From: Stagonosporopsis chrysanthemi
Taxonomy: Eukaryota; Ascomycota; Dothideomycetes; Pleosporales; Didymellaceae
Length of the DNA stretch: 64,000 nt
Reading direction: 5' to 3'
Assembly: GCA_022560025.1 (NCBI GenBank)
Contig: JAFISE010000047.1
Coordinates: 62,001-126,000, forward strand
This document shows, one piece after another, positions 11,610 through 23,637 of the stretch. The notes under the pieces are model-generated. The model made no database searches. It saw nothing but the letters and a program-made list of their open reading frames with translations, and was not told the DNA's origin. Within the stretch, counting starts at the first letter, position 1. Every line of letters begins with the position of its first letter. Made by a program: the position numbers and the translations under genes.

Positions 11610-12884
11610 TCAAGCATTGCCGCTGCCCTTGTAGCTAGCACCAGGGAATTGATTGAAAAGCGCGTTGTTGAAGTTAGCCAACTGAGGACACCCAAACTTC
11701 GAGCTAAGTGGACCCAGCTGCTCGGTAGCCCAGCCAAGCACGGAGCCTACAACGCCGAGAAGAGGATTAGAAATGTCTGGAAGACCGGCCAAGGAAGCCT
11801 GTAGCAAGAAGCACGCAGCCTTGTTACCGTCGGCCAAATCTCCAGCGTTGAAGACACCGCCCGTAAGGTCGGTGAGATCAACACCAGCAAAACTGTTCGT
11901 GGTGCCGGTGTTTCCACCAATGCGGACGATACCTGGGTACATTGCGTTGTTGATCTGTACATCGAGGAGGACCTCAGGGAGATTGTAGGCATTGGCAGCC
12001 GGGCGCTTGTACCAATTTTCCGGGATACGCTCCTGACCACGGTTGTGCACAAAGTTGCCAGGACCGTCACCAGTAACGGCGAAAAAATCCTTTAACACTT
12101 GGCGAGAAAGGAAACCTCCAGGGTTCTCGGCGCTGTGGTTGGACATGAAGTGGATAACAAAGTTGTGCGCAGCAGGCGCAACCAAGCCGGAGAAGGGAGC
12201 GGAAAAGTAGTATGGGTTGTTGAGGATGGACCAACGAGTGACATAGTCCGATTGAGCTGCGGCGTCATCCAGGGTGTAAGACTCGGCCAACTGGTAGAGA
12301 TGCTCCCATGATCGCATCTGGAAGACACCAATGTTGCCATTGTTGAGATAAGCGTCACCTCGAACCATGGAAGCATCTCCTTCGTAACGATTGTGTGTAC
12401 CTGCGATACCAGTTGCTGGGAAGATTGGAATAGTTGGCGTGAACCTTCCACCGATGGACCAGCGGTTCGAAACTGGGTCTCCAGCAAGAGCAGTGGAGAT
12501 AACAGCCAAGACCAGGGCGAGTTCGGGAGACATGTTATAAGCCTTGCCGAGACCTTGTATAGTCTGCGCCGTGGTGAGAAGTCCATTTCGTGGAATGAAA
12601 TTATGGTTGGCTGCAGCATTCAAGCCAGGGCATTGTCCACGAATATCGCCCGATCGAGGAGATTGAAACTCGTTGCCACTGCCAGCGCCAACGTTGACAA
12701 GCTGTTCAGCGGCGTTGAAACCAAGAGGTGGCAAGCCGGTGTTCGGTCTGCCAGATTTGAAAACAGGATTGCGTGGTGGAGGCTCCTCACGCTTCTTCAG
12801 CTGCCTATCCATCTCCATGACGTTAGGCCATGCTGCCGCCAAGGGCAGAATTGCCAGCAATGCGTTTGTTGTTGAGAAACGCAT
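11610..12884 (-). CDS. Secreted heme-thiolate peroxidase (chloroperoxidase / unspecific peroxygenase type)
   Basis: An intronless gene of 424 residues from the ATG at 12884. The open frame runs further upstream, but the signal peptide MRFSTTNALLAILPLAAAWP fixes this start. The heme-thiolate motif is CPGLNAAANHNFIPRNG with Cys85 as the predicted axial ligand. The acid-base motif is EGDASMVRGD with Glu168 and Arg175, the long-peroxygenase arrangement. Family members use H2O2 to halogenate or insert oxygen into C-H bonds of aromatics and alkanes outside the cell. The residue before the ligand is Gln (GQCPG), where the usual motif is PCPG. A KKRE dibasic site near residues 30-33 could be cleaved to remove a pro-segment. 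Possible partners are discussed in the findings: a secreted FMN oxidase lies 5 kb away. Confidence 0.9.
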   Translation of the reverse strand: MRFSTTNALLAILPLAAAWPNVMEMDRQLKKREEPPPRNPVFKSGRPNTGLPPLGFNAAEQLVNVGAGSGNEFQSPRSGDIRGQCPGLNAAANHNFIPRNGLLTTAQTIQGLGKAYNMSPELALVLAVISTALAGDPVSNRWSIGGRFTPTIPIFPATGIAGTHNRYEGDASMVRGDAYLNNGNIGVFQMRSWEHLYQLAESYTLDDAAAQSDYVTRWSILNNPYYFSAPFSGLVAPAAHNFVIHFMSNHSAENPGGFLSRQVLKDFFAVTGDGPGNFVHNRGQERIPENWYKRPAANAYNLPEVLLDVQINNAMYPGIVRIGGNTGTTNSFAGVDLTDLTGGVFNAGDLADGNKAACFLLQASLAGLPDISNPLLGVVGSVLGWATEQLGPLSSKFGCPQLANFNNALFNQFPGASYKGSGNA

Positions 12885-14967
12885 ATTTGTCTGTAAGAAG
12901 TGAAGAAGTGAAGAAGAGAGGACTGAAGAAATGTTAGATGATAATATTGAGAGATGTAGGAGCAACCTTGATATAATTTTCAGTATGCTCCCAAACTGGC
13001 AATGTCCTTGTCGTGTTGTCCGATTTTTAACCAGTCCGCTAAGCCTCCTTCCTGAGAAGCCGTACCTAGTCGTAGTCGTCTTGTAGATCTTTGCGGGGCA
13101 ACCAAGCAAACCTGCTCTGCACGCTTGCAGTAGGGCAATTTCAAGGGAGGCGATAATCTGGGGAATTTGCACTATGGTGGATGCTGACCCTAGCGCGGAT
13201 GATGGCCAGCCGAATAAAGTACCCCGGTTTTTGCTAAAGGGGCGGTGATCGACATTTGCGCAGGCAACACCCGCCCCTCTGTTAAGCTTTCCTTTTCTGG
13301 TCCTACGTAACGTCCTCATTCGGATAGATCTGCACTGCAACGGTGTTCTTAGTAGCACTGAAAAAAGAGAGGGTTGACTAAAGGGGGCAGGATCATTGGG
13401 CACGTAAACTTGCAGCGGGTGGCGCACCACTACGTATGGTCGCCGAGAACAGCGTCAAAGCCACAAGCTCTGGGATCTGCCGTCCGTAGCTGCAAGTGTT
13501 GCAGTGCTCCAGGGTGAAGATTCTGATGTCTAAGTCAAATCCGGATGATTTGATTTGCTCTGTCCGATGACCTGACCATTTTCAGCCTCCCTTACTCAGA
13601 GACGATCTGAAAGCCATTCAGACTGACTCTCCGCCACAGGTCACGGCGGGCAGCACTTTCTTGCCTTGCAGCATGTCGTCTCGGCGACAAATATCCTACA
13701 CGCAAGTGGAAGGCAGTCTGAGATGCTCTAATAGGCATGGACCTGATGAACAGGATTAGTTTGTACTCTTGCAAAGGCTTGGAAACGGTCCAACTGCGTT
13801 GTGTCGATCGCAATACTATTGGTATTGCTCAGGCTTTCGGCAAGCTTCGGTATCTTGACACGTTATGGAGCTCTTTGAGCAATGGGCAAGTACAGCGTTC
13901 CTCTCATTGCCTTTGAATTTGGCAAAGATAAATTTCTCTGCTATGCAGTACTTGGAGCAACCGGCAGTCGATTTCTATTGTCTCTAAATGCCTTGCATTG
14001 TTTGTTCGGCACTATAGATCTAAGGATCCAACAACGGGACAGACTTTCGCGACTACGTGGGGAGAGTTTCGCTTCAGACCCTGTTCACAATGGCGAGCCG
14101 GTACCCTCGGAGTTCGGTAGTCTTAGGCCAATAGTACGCAAATTGTTTTATGCTTTGCAGGCGCATATAGCCTAAGAGTACTGCTCGCTCGGCCCACCCG
14201 GTAAAGATTGACTTCGACTTCACCACTCTTCCTCGGTCCTACATCGAGATAGACCGGTCGGCAGCAAGGGGCCTGGAAGCAGACAGGTTTTTGACGAACA
14301 GGAGCACAGGAGCACAGGAGCGCGACTCGGCCTGGCCGCCTGCACCGCCTTGAGCTTCACCTCGATCCATGACAGAAAAAGTATCGATGGGGGCCATGCG
14401 AGATCAATCGTGATGATCTGGACATTTGTGATAATTGGCTGCAGATAAGTTGTATGCTTGTGTTGGTGTATAGACACCGGATATAGCTCCTACTGCGATA
14501 AACCCTCTTCATTTCGGTCGAGGTCTTCTCCTCCAAGACCGTACATGTAACCAGCGGTACAGTCACCAATTCCATCCTGGATACTAGCCCTTCTCACCCC
14601 AAGGTGAAGTAGGCTGCTAGGGTTCCAGAGACTACATGAATATCCCGAGCAACCCAATCGCCGCAGCCCAGTAGGCGGCGATTCGCAGAACCGGGAATGT
14701 GTCCCAGTTCTCGGCGTCAGAAGTTCGGGCTAGAATCGACGGCATAGTCCTTGCATCACTGCATAGACGACGTACGTCTGTATTGGCGAAAATTTGGGCG
14801 TCTCAATCGAGCTCCTTGCTGATAGACGGAATGTTGGTAAATCAGGAAAGGCTCGTTACGCAGAGTCTGCTGATGTGGAGGAGGAGGAGTAGTAGTAGTC
14901 TGTGCCGGGTTTCCGGCCAATCGTGAATCACGCGAACGCTCGGGATGCTCCTGCCCTCTTTAAGAAT
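12885..14967. other. Gene-free spacer
   Basis: 2 kb with no supportable gene. It contains the peroxygenase promoter (TATA-like ATTATATC about 90 bp before its ATG) and a short direct repeat of AGGAGCACAGGAGC near 14300. The scattered open frames have no family pattern. Confidence 0.4.
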
Positions 14968-16915
14968 TCAGTCATCGAATCCCTGAAACTCATCCTCCTC
15001 ATTGGCTGCCTGGGTTTGCTTCACCTTAGTTCGCATCTGTGCAATCATCTTGTTCAACTCGTCTTCCTTCTTGCGCTCCTCCTCTGTCAAGTTAGCCTTG
15101 CGATCATGCTCGCGCTTCGCCACCTTCTTTTCGCGCCTGAGCTCTTTTGTTGCTTTAGAATCCTTCTGCTGTGTCCAGGCTTTCGCAATCTTATTTTCCT
15201 TCACATATTTCTTGCCGGCGCCTCCCTGAGCCGCTGCTTCGGCAACCTCTGTCTGACGTTGCTGCTCACGCAACTTGTCCTTGTACGCAAAAGCATCGAA
15301 ATCCATCGTGACCCCCAGCGACTTGTCTCCTTCCCATTTCTTGGTCTCAGGCATACGTGGAAGTCGCAGTAGGCCCCAGGCCGTCCCGAGCTCAGCCCAA
15401 TCCAGATCATCAACACGAAATATGGAGCTTGCTGTGTGCTTGCTGTAAGCACGAACCCAAGAGACGAAACCTCGCTGGGCTTTGTCGTAGATGGCTCGAT
15501 CGGTCTTAGCGACCTTCCTGATCGTACTGGTAACTCGGTCGATGTCTTCTGGCGTAACAGTGATGTTTGGAGTCGCGAGGGGGCTGACAGGAGTCTGTCG
15601 TACACGTAGAAATTCCACGTAGTCCTCCTCAAGACCTGGGGTCAGAAAGGTCACAGCAAGACCTTTTCGTCCGGCACGGCCAGCACGACCACAACGATGG
15701 ATAAAGGTTTTCGGGTCGCTTGGTGGATCTAGTTGTAATACAAGATCGACCGAGGGAATATCAAGTCCACGAGCGGCCACGTCGGTGGTGAGTAGGATTG
15801 AGGGTGTGACGCTCTCCACAAATTTGCTGAAGTTCTTTCGACGAACTTTATCAGGATGTTTTCCGTGGAGAGGAACGATGGTATGGCCTGTTAAAACTTC
15901 AGGGAGCACATGCTGGAAATAGTCCACTGCGAAGCATGTTGCCAGGTAGAAGATTGTTTTCTGAGGTTGCGGCTGCACCGAAGCCAGTATCTTTCTAATG
16001 GCTGGTAGTTTGTGCGAAGGAGGCACCACGAGATAAGCCATTTGTAAGCTTGCTGGCGTCCGCTTGTCCTCGATTTGACCGTTCTCAGCTGCTCTCGCTT
16101 TCACCTTGACAGCGATGCGGACTGGGTTTCGCAGTCCTACACGAATAAGTTGATCGACAGCTTCACTGACACTGGCACTAAACAATCCTGTTCGTCTCTG
16201 CTTTGGTAGACGTGAAAGGATCTTTTGCAGATCATCTTTGAACCCAAGATCAAGCAGTCGGTCGGCTTCGTCCAACACGAGGGCATCAAAGGAGGACGAG
16301 CAGTGGACGTGTCGAGAGGATAGCAACTCGAGGAGCCGCCCAGGCGTACCAATTAACACATTAGTCTGTTTCTTCAAGAACGCGCTCAGATCCTGAGCTG
16401 GTGTGACTGAACCGCCAAGGAGTAGTTGAGGTACGACTTTGAGGGTGCCGGCGGGGAATGTGGGTTTGGGCGGCGCGTCTGCATCTTCCATGTCGCTATC
16501 CTCGTCCTCGGGTTCCAGTGCCGCGGCAGATGCTGCGTGGAACTTGAGTAATGAACACAATACAGTATGAATCTGTGTGGCCAACTCTCTAGTTGGTGAG
16601 ATGATGATGGCGCCCACGTGATGCTTTTTGAGAGGCGCATCGAGACGAAGTAGGCGTTCGACGATTGGAATCAGAAAGCTAGATTTGTAAGTAGAAGGAC
16701 ATCATACAAAAGCCACATACATACGCCAGAGTTTTCCCGCTTCCTGTGACAGCTTCGACGACGACATCAGAATTCTTCATGAACATAGGAATTGCGGCGT
16801 GCTGCACTGGGGTGGTCTTCACGAAACCCATGGTGTCCACAGCCTCGATAATCCATTTTGAAAGCGCAGGCGACAAACTGGCAAACGAACGGTCGACCTT
16901 CGTTTGGGGCGCCAT
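14968..16915 (-). CDS. spb4: ATP-dependent rRNA helicase Spb4 (DEAD-box)
   Basis: Two exons, complement(14968..16678, 16725..16915), with a 46-nt GTATGT...TAG intron that falls inside the conserved GKTLAFLIPI motif and restores it. The product has 633 residues. Motifs in order are the Q-motif with TPVQ near 35-38, Walker A AVTGSGKT at 55-62, PTREL, GTPGR, DEAD at 200-203, SAS (in place of the usual SAT), RGLDIP and HRCGRAGRAG. The Spb4-type C-terminal domain (DUF4217: GFVSWVRAYSKH) follows, then a long Lys/Glu-rich coiled tail. Spb4 acts in the nucleolus in 60S subunit assembly and 27S pre-rRNA processing. Length and C-terminal domain fit Spb4 better than other DEAD helicases. It is divergent from DGK1, with 727 bp between the start codons. 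Confidence 0.95.
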
Positions 16916-17642
16916 CTCGAGGAATCACAACGCGTAAAGTGTGGTGGTTGCGCCAAAGCGCAGCGGAAGTTTCTCTCGGCCCTCAGAAAAAGTTGGGCTG
17001 TGGCGCATGGAACGCCACATGCTGATCGAAGGAGGCAAGTGCGGCCAACCCGCTGCACGTGATGATCCACCGGGGTCGGGGCCTCAAGTCATGCTAAATA
17101 CTTTTCCAAAAACATCTCGATAGCATCGAAATCTGTCGCAATTGGTCGGATCCACCATCTGATCGTACCTCTGTGTCCTGAGTGGATGCATCTTCACATG
17201 CAAGCTGATATCATCGGCGGCACGAATCCGCGCCGACACGCGACAAGACTACGCCCTGCTAAATTTCCTGGCTAAGCAGCAAGATTACAAAGGTGTCATT
17301 GGTGTCACGACGTCCCCTTTTTCCACCACGTCTGCAAGCTGGCTACTGTCGGCATCATAAATTGTGGCATCTCCTGTTCATCCAGACGATGCGCGTAGTC
17401 CGGACGAACTCGCGTCCGCTTTGGCCTTGTTGATTACGTCTGACGCAGATGTCGAAGCCACCACATCCGCAGTCTTAACCGGCGCGCACACCACGTACAC
17501 TCAGCCTCACGACTGCGTGGATCTCGATCGCCAGACCCTGCTTGCTAACGTCGCTATATTCTGCGCGAGGGCCCGCTACAGCATATCCGGCCTCATCCGC
17601 GCCCCTCCACTCCCGTACTTCACCACCTGCTTCCGTTCAGCC
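16916..17642. promoter_or_regulatory. Divergent promoter region of spb4 and DGK1
   Basis: 727 bp between the two start codons. An open frame in the DGK1 phase extends up to 17364 but begins with GTG, so this part is treated as 5' UTR. No specific factor site is claimed. Confidence 0.45.
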
Positions 17643-18857
17643 ATGGCCTCCTCCAGGCAGTACCAGATACCGCATACTCCGCGCGTCATCTCGCCGTCGC
17701 CAACTCCATCAGAGGCTGGCAGCACGAAGGATGGCTATTTCCCTCCTGTGACGCGCGCGTCGGCGCGTAAGAACAAGGTCCAGTCTCCCCCACCCATTGA
17801 AGAAGACTCGTCTGGCTCGGATCCTGAGAAGCGCGCACGAACCCGAAGTCGCGATCCCACGCTCGAAGGAGGAATGGGCAGAAGGAGGGTCAGTGGCATC
17901 ACGACCAGAAGGCAACAAAATGGAAGTTTGAAGAAAGACGTCACCCTGCCCAATGCTGGCACTGGTACAACCAACGGGCATCTATCACCAGCAGCTGCCA
18001 ACAAAAATTACTGGAGAGAGCTGAGCCGGAGTCCCAGCCCCCTTGGACTGATTCCCATCCATCAGGAATGGCGCTCTTTCGTAAGTACCAAGATAAACCA
18101 ACCTCGAGATTGTGACTGACATCATCAGATCCACCGTCACGAGATCCCGCGCAAGATCCTCCATGTTTCTATCGGTTTCGTCACAATATTCCTCTACTGC
18201 ACCGGTCGCCAAATGTCCCAGATCCACCCAGTTCTGCTGGCTATGTTCATCCCCATAGCCATTACCGATGTCATTCGACACCGTTACTGGCAGGTCAATC
18301 GCTTCTATATCCGGTGCCTCGGCGCGCTGATGCGCGAATCTGAGGTGGATGGCTACAATGGCGTTATTTCATATCTCTTGGGTGCGTGGATAGTCTTGCG
18401 CTTTTGCCCCAAGGACGTGGGCGTCGTGAGCATACTGCTGCTCAGTTGGTGCGATACTGCGGCATCGACTTTTGGTCGTCGATGGGGGCACTTAACTCCC
18501 AAGATTAGAAAGGGCAAGAGTCTTGCTGGCACAATCGCTGCGTGTTTGACAGGCATCATCACATCTGTTCTGTGGTGGGGCTGGTTGGGACCACTCTACT
18601 CAGACCTCAACACAGGCGATAATGCGTTTGCCTTCCAGAACATCCTCACGTTGCCGACGCGGGCCCAGTCTTTGCTCGGTTTGTCTCCAGTTCAAAGTTC
18701 CGTAACCGGTTACACGGCCCTCGGCGTCATGTCTTTGGTCACTGGCATTATCGCAAGCGGCAGCGAAGCCCTGGACCTCTTTGGCTGGGATGACAACCTT
18801 ACAATTCCTGTCCTCTGTGGAATAGGCCTTTGGGGATTCCTTCGTACATTCACATGA
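17643..18857 (+). CDS. DGK1: CTP-dependent diacylglycerol kinase Dgk1
   Basis: Two exons, join(17643..18080, 18129..18857), with a 48-nt GTAAGT...CAG intron, give 388 residues. The ATG at 17643 sits in a strong context (GCCATGGCC); the in-frame extension upstream has no ATG. Residues 1-145 are a disordered basic Ser/Pro-rich tail. The remainder is a multi-pass membrane domain beginning HEIPRKILHVSIGF, with the CTP-transferase-like LSWCDTAASTFGRRWG motif, as in yeast Dgk1 and dolichol kinases. Dgk1 phosphorylates diacylglycerol with CTP to phosphatidic acid in the ER and nuclear membrane and opposes the lipin Pah1. A dolichol kinase is a possible alternative, but the short 5-7 TM core after a long soluble tail fits Dgk1. 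Confidence 0.9.
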
Positions 18858-20074
18858 GCAAAATGTGAAAGCTTCCGATACGTGTAATGTTTACTTTTTT
18901 CATCCTTCGTTTTATGTCGACATACAAATACCCTAGAGTACGGCGGGTTAGCATCGCTGCATCTCCATTATGACGGCGTTTTTGGATCCATATGCTTGAA
19001 TGTATAAAATACTTTGTGGCGGATCGAATCTCGATTGAAGACGCCTGGCCTTTGTTATCGGCCTTAGGTCACTTCATATCACTTAGCGTGAACTTACTAC
19101 AGGCCACTGCAATAACACTGAGGTTTCAAAAGAAGAACTATGGATCATTGCCATCAAGCTGCCTAGCCTGGCATTTGGCGGTTGTAAGCTCAGTCGTGGC
19201 GAGATTTGCCCGATATACGTCCGCAGCCGCCTATGGCCACATTACAAGCAACACTGACAGGCTCAACGACGAGACATGCGATGTCGGTTTGCAGAAGCAG
19301 TTGGAAGCAGTTGTTTGCTGTCATCATCGCAGCAGTTCAGCCTTAAACTTTTGTACGACTACGACCAACGGCTTTTCGACCTTGGTCAACGAGATGTGAT
19401 GCTTGAGCATTCGAGAGGCCAACGAGGGGAATATCTCGCAAACTCCCATGGTGGGTCTCAACTTGACCTTCTGAAGGGGAGCTCGATGCGTTGTTTCATA
19501 GCATCGGACGTGTTCAGCATGTAAATGCTTTGGGGAAAAATGCTGAATTGACGAACAGTCGGAAACGGACTTGTCACTCGCAGTTTTTCTATGATTTTGA
19601 GGTGCCACCCCGAACATAAGGCTTCAGGTACTCGAGAACACAGTCTGCAATTGGTTTCCGCGCATCCAATAGCCCAAGGTCAAAAATCCATCACAAGGCG
19701 AACCCCAGGCTACCACCACTGCGCCTCAACACTTTCCGAAATATTGCCAGCGATTTGCACATGTCTCGGCGATTATGAGGGCGATCGGGTTATTAAATCT
19801 GACAGCACCAGTTAAACTTCTCGATCTGATTCGCCAACAACACTCACCACGGCAGCCTTGCCAAGGCTTCGGGTTTCTAGATGCCTATTACCATTTCGCG
19901 ACCTCAAAAGTATGCGTCTCTGCTCTGCGGCAAAGTTCTCGATCCAGAGCATTGCATATCAACGATCAAGAGCTTCCCGTACCCGCACACACTACTGAAA
20001 TACCGACTTTGCGGCACATCGAGCCACAACTACACACCACAACATAAACAATCCAAGATCTTCCATTAAATACA
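18858..20074. other. Intergenic
   Basis: 1.2 kb with no supported gene, RNA or repeat. Short open frames on both strands lack protein character. Confidence 0.4.
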
Positions 20075-20473
20075 ATGGCATCCCGTCGCGACTCCTTCGA
20101 CCTCGTATCTACGCCCCCAACCATTCCCCTCGGCAAGATCTTCACCCCACTCTCTCTGCACGCTACAAGCCACAACTCCAAGCATTCAAGTTCCGAAGTG
20201 TGGGCACGTGGAAGGCAATTATCTGGGGTTTTCTGTGTTCTCTGCAGCGTCGTGGTGATTGCTTTTGGGAGTTTTTCTGTGTGGACGTGGATGCCTGGGA
20301 TGGGAGTTGGTGGTGTGCTTGGCCTTCCTGAGCATAGCGCCTGGCTTTACGCTGTTTGCGCTGTGCAGGTTTCTATCTTCTGTCGGCTGGTGTATGCGAT
20401 ATCGTTTTGGCCGTATGATGCTCTGATGCAGGAATTAGGGGATTTTCACTTCGGTACGTGGATGGTCTGTTAG
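20075..20473 (+). CDS. Small hypothetical membrane protein
   Basis: A 132-codon open frame from an ATG in an acceptable context (ACAATGGCA). The first 45 residues are hydrophilic with Ser and Thr. Two hydrophobic segments follow (about 49-72, rich in Val, Phe, Trp; and about 88-110), so a two-pass membrane protein is plausible. I do not recognise it. A GTACGT near 20455 could be a splice donor, in which case the true C-terminus lies further downstream. It converges on the E2 gene 270 bp away. Size and lack of family recognition keep confidence moderate. Confidence 0.45.
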   Translation: MASRRDSFDLVSTPPTIPLGKIFTPLSLHATSHNSKHSSSEVWARGRQLSGVFCVLCSVVVIAFGSFSVWTWMPGMGVGGVLGLPEHSAWLYAVCAVQVSIFCRLVYAISFWPYDALMQELGDFHFGTWMVC

Positions 20474-20743
20474 CTGATATGTCGGAGCGGGGGACGAGGA
20501 AACTGTTGCTGTGTGGTATGTAGCAATGCGTCCGGTATCAAAGAAAGGACTTCCGTTACTGTCAGCTGGCATAGAGAGGTATCGTAAATGCATTGTACGC
20601 TAAGCAAACCATGCCTGTTCCCACCATGCACGCCTGAACGATCAAGTAACGAGAATACCGGATATGCCGAGATATCGGCCTTTTGCCCTCCATCCCCCTA
20701 GTATCTTATCCAAGCCTCTTTGCTAATCTTCCTGGGCAAAAAG

Positions 20744-21354
20744 TTACTCAAACTCCAAGCTGTCCCTCACACACTTCCTCACACGCTTCTTGAACTCAGG
20801 TGTGTTCTCTCGCCATAACGCTGCGGCCTCGACGTTCGCTGGTGACTCGTCATTCGGGCTCGACAGCATGGAGATGACGGAGAGGAGGATTGTTTCGGGA
20901 GTCTGAACGGGTGACCAGCGCTCGGCGGCCGACTCGTAGCCGTACTTATCCTCCTCTGGCGGGTGCAGGATGGAGATGCATACATCTCCGTTCTGGTAGA
21001 CTGATTTACGTTAGCTTCTATCTGAAATTGGCGAACAAGGTCACGACTCACTGTTCGGGTGGAAGATCGGAGTCTCAAAGCGCATTTTTGGCGGCAGAAG
21101 TGGGTATTCAGGCGGGAAATTCAGTCGTGCGCGAAAGAAGCCCCCTGTGATCTGTCAGCTCTGGCCTGGGCCCTGGTCTCTTCGCTCTGCGCACCTCCAT
21201 AGAACTTTGTGTCGTCGTCGATCATTAGCATGACCTCCCACTCGAAAACATTGCTGTCAACCAGGCCGCAGCTGATGCCCGATATGCTCTTATCGTTTTG
21301 CATTTGCTTGAGCTGGCGTGACAGCAGCCCTGCCGCAGCTGATGTGGAGGCCAT
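20744..21354 (-). CDS. Ubiquitin-conjugating enzyme E2, UBE2G (Ubc7/Ubc15) type
   Basis: Three exons, complement(20744..21000, 21052..21144, 21195..21354), with introns of 51 and 50 nt, give 169 residues. The fold reads in order: N-terminal helix RQLKQM, the GGGFFRARLNFPPEYP strand, the HPN motif (83-85), catalytic Cys92 in VCISILHPP, then the acidic loop insertion (EEDKYGYESAAERW) that defines the Ubc7/UBE2G/Cdc34 class, and SPNDESPANVEAA. Enzymes of this class build Lys48-linked chains, often in ER-associated degradation. The C-terminus (EFKKRVRKCVRDS) resembles UBE2G1/S. pombe Ubc15 somewhat more than Ubc7, so no symbol is given. Both splice junctions restore conserved motifs, which makes the model strong. 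Confidence 0.93.
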
Positions 21355-23637
21355 CTTTGATGTTGTGGTGGTCGTGTGTGTAGGTATCCAGCGAAGCCTG
21401 GGTGAAGCTCGATTGCGGACAAGGCGGGGTCGGTTGATGGCGAGCGCAGAGTGGGGTAAGGTCGTTAAAGGACAACTGCAGAGCCTTGTGATGAGGGACG
21501 TTGATTGTCAGAGCACGTGAAGCCCTTTTATGTACGGCGAAGGTTGTGAAAGGCTCTGCTGGCTGAGGCGCGTTGCGGTGAATGCGTCAAAGAGAGACCG
21601 AGGCGATGGCGGGGCAGTCCTGGCAATGGCGGGCGTCCGGCAGGGGTCTGAATGGATTGACAGCGGTCGTCCAGTAGATCAAGGCAATAGTGACCGAATG
21701 TGTGTAGCTGCACAGGGAGTTTGGAGCGGCTTGGGCATAAAAATAAGGGAAGAAGCAAGCATCCGAGGTCGTGAGCGCCTTCCCGTCGACGTGCTCAACT
21801 GGTGGCGTCAACAGCCGCTAGCAGGGGTGTCGTTTCCAGCGGCCGATTTCCTCTTTCTCTCCCTTCCGCATCTCCACCGTCTCAAAGCCATCTCGAACCG
21901 TCTGGCAGCCGGGGATCCTGGTGTCGATTCTGTAGGGCTGCGCTGAAATGGGGTTGAAGAGACGTTATCAATATTGAGCAAGGATGGAGCAACGACCGCG
22001 GCAATCACGGCTTGCATTCTTCGCATCGTCCGCGTCATGCATCTCTCAAAGCAAGAGTTTATGTTGTAACGCAGACATGCATGACACGATCAGAGGAATC
22101 CTCAGACAGCGAGTGCGAACCGAGCCACACACCGCGGTGCGCTCTCAGTCAGGGTCCAGGACAGCTCGTACTTGACGGTCGCCCCGACCGCCCACATGAC
22201 CGCATCGAAATGCACAAGTCAGCGCTTTCCCAGCAAGTACAAAGCCTGTCTTATGGCAGTGCTATTGCGTAAGGTCAGGAAGTATCGACTCCCAACCTCC
22301 AATACGCCTCATGACGCTTTTCATCTTCACGTTACAGATGGCTGAGTATTCAGCAATTTGGCGCTGACTATGATGGCCTTGTAGTAACATGATCAGGCAT
22401 ACCTTGACATATCGGCTGCTTGCAATGCGACACGGCAGCACGACTACGTCTGCAAGCTGCATGTCAAACGGCATGCTGTGTCACGATGCACAGCATGCAA
22501 AGCTGGGCCTGGATGCTGGGACGTTTGGCTCCCATAGAATTCTTGGGCAACGGCACTTCGCATAGTCACGAGGATTCGCCATGTACCGGATTATAAATAG
22601 AGCGTGTCCAAAGAGACAGGGAAGGGAAGTCGGGTTCCTGCAGCCAGCACTACAACCATGATTGCCAGGACCCGCCCTGAGATACATTGGATACCATAGT
22701 TCCCTGCTGAACTAAACGCAACCTTGATTTATCTCAAAATCTGGTTACGCTTACAGAACATCCAAACATTCGCCGACAATGGCACAAGTCTCGAGGTGAG
22801 TCTCGAAGGCCTTCGTGCTCACGAAATCAGTGTTCTTGCCCCTGTAGCCCTTCTCGCAAGCGCCTGTTGAATTGGGGTTCTGAGAACATATACCGCTACG
22901 AGCCATCGGTTGCAAGCTAATTTCCCCTCTCGGTTACATCTTTTAGTTGACCACACACAACCAATCCATGACGAAGACAAAGCTCACGCCGTACTTTTGC
23001 TACGTTGAGTCGGCTCACAGATAGACCTTGTGCACAGATCCGACAACTGTATGGTGCAGAAGGGTTGTCAATACCTCAGTTAGCACGAAGTATCCTTCGC
23101 TAAACGCATACCACAGCATAGACACTCCACACTGAGGCTGAAGTCGGGCCAGCAGACCCAGACTGTCTACCGACCTTCCGTTCTTGCACAGTACACTTAA
23201 GAAAACAGTGTATGAGGTTACCAAGGGGCAGCGACTTCCGCTGCTTGAATATTCCGCCCTCTCCTTCTCGTTAGGCGCTACCAAATAACACAGCCTTCTA
23301 CCTAAGTCTTTCACTATTATGCTCTCTTGCAGCTGCTTTGAAGGGGTTTAGCACACTGCTTAAATTGCCCTTCTTACTCTTGCGTTTTAATTATCATGGC
23401 TTGGATTGCTTGAGACCTTGCTGTTAAGCAAATTAACTTGGGAAGGCACGAGCATGGACGTCCCAAAGATGAAGTGTAAACACGTGAAATTTGCGAAGTG
23501 TTACAAGTCGCTGTTTGGCATAAAGTAGAGTCCCGCTGCCCGAAGCTTTTTTGGCGGCACTAGCACATTGTTGCGGAGGCTTAGTGCGACAGACAAGCGC
23601 TGGCTACGCCTTGGAAATGCCCCAAAGTACATGCGGG
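21355..23637. other. Gene-poor spacer at the edge of the accessory island
   Basis: 2.3 kb without a supportable gene. It begins with the E2 promoter and runs into the 3' side of the broken DUF6536 gene. No terminal repeats or tRNA were seen. Confidence 0.4.

Noticed and set aside
12885..13430. N-terminal extension of the peroxygenase frame
   Set aside because: The open frame continues upstream, but a clear signal peptide begins at 12884 and the extension has no conserved features.
17364..17642. 93-residue N-terminal extension of Dgk1
   Set aside because: It would need a GTG start. The ATG at 17643 has a strong context.
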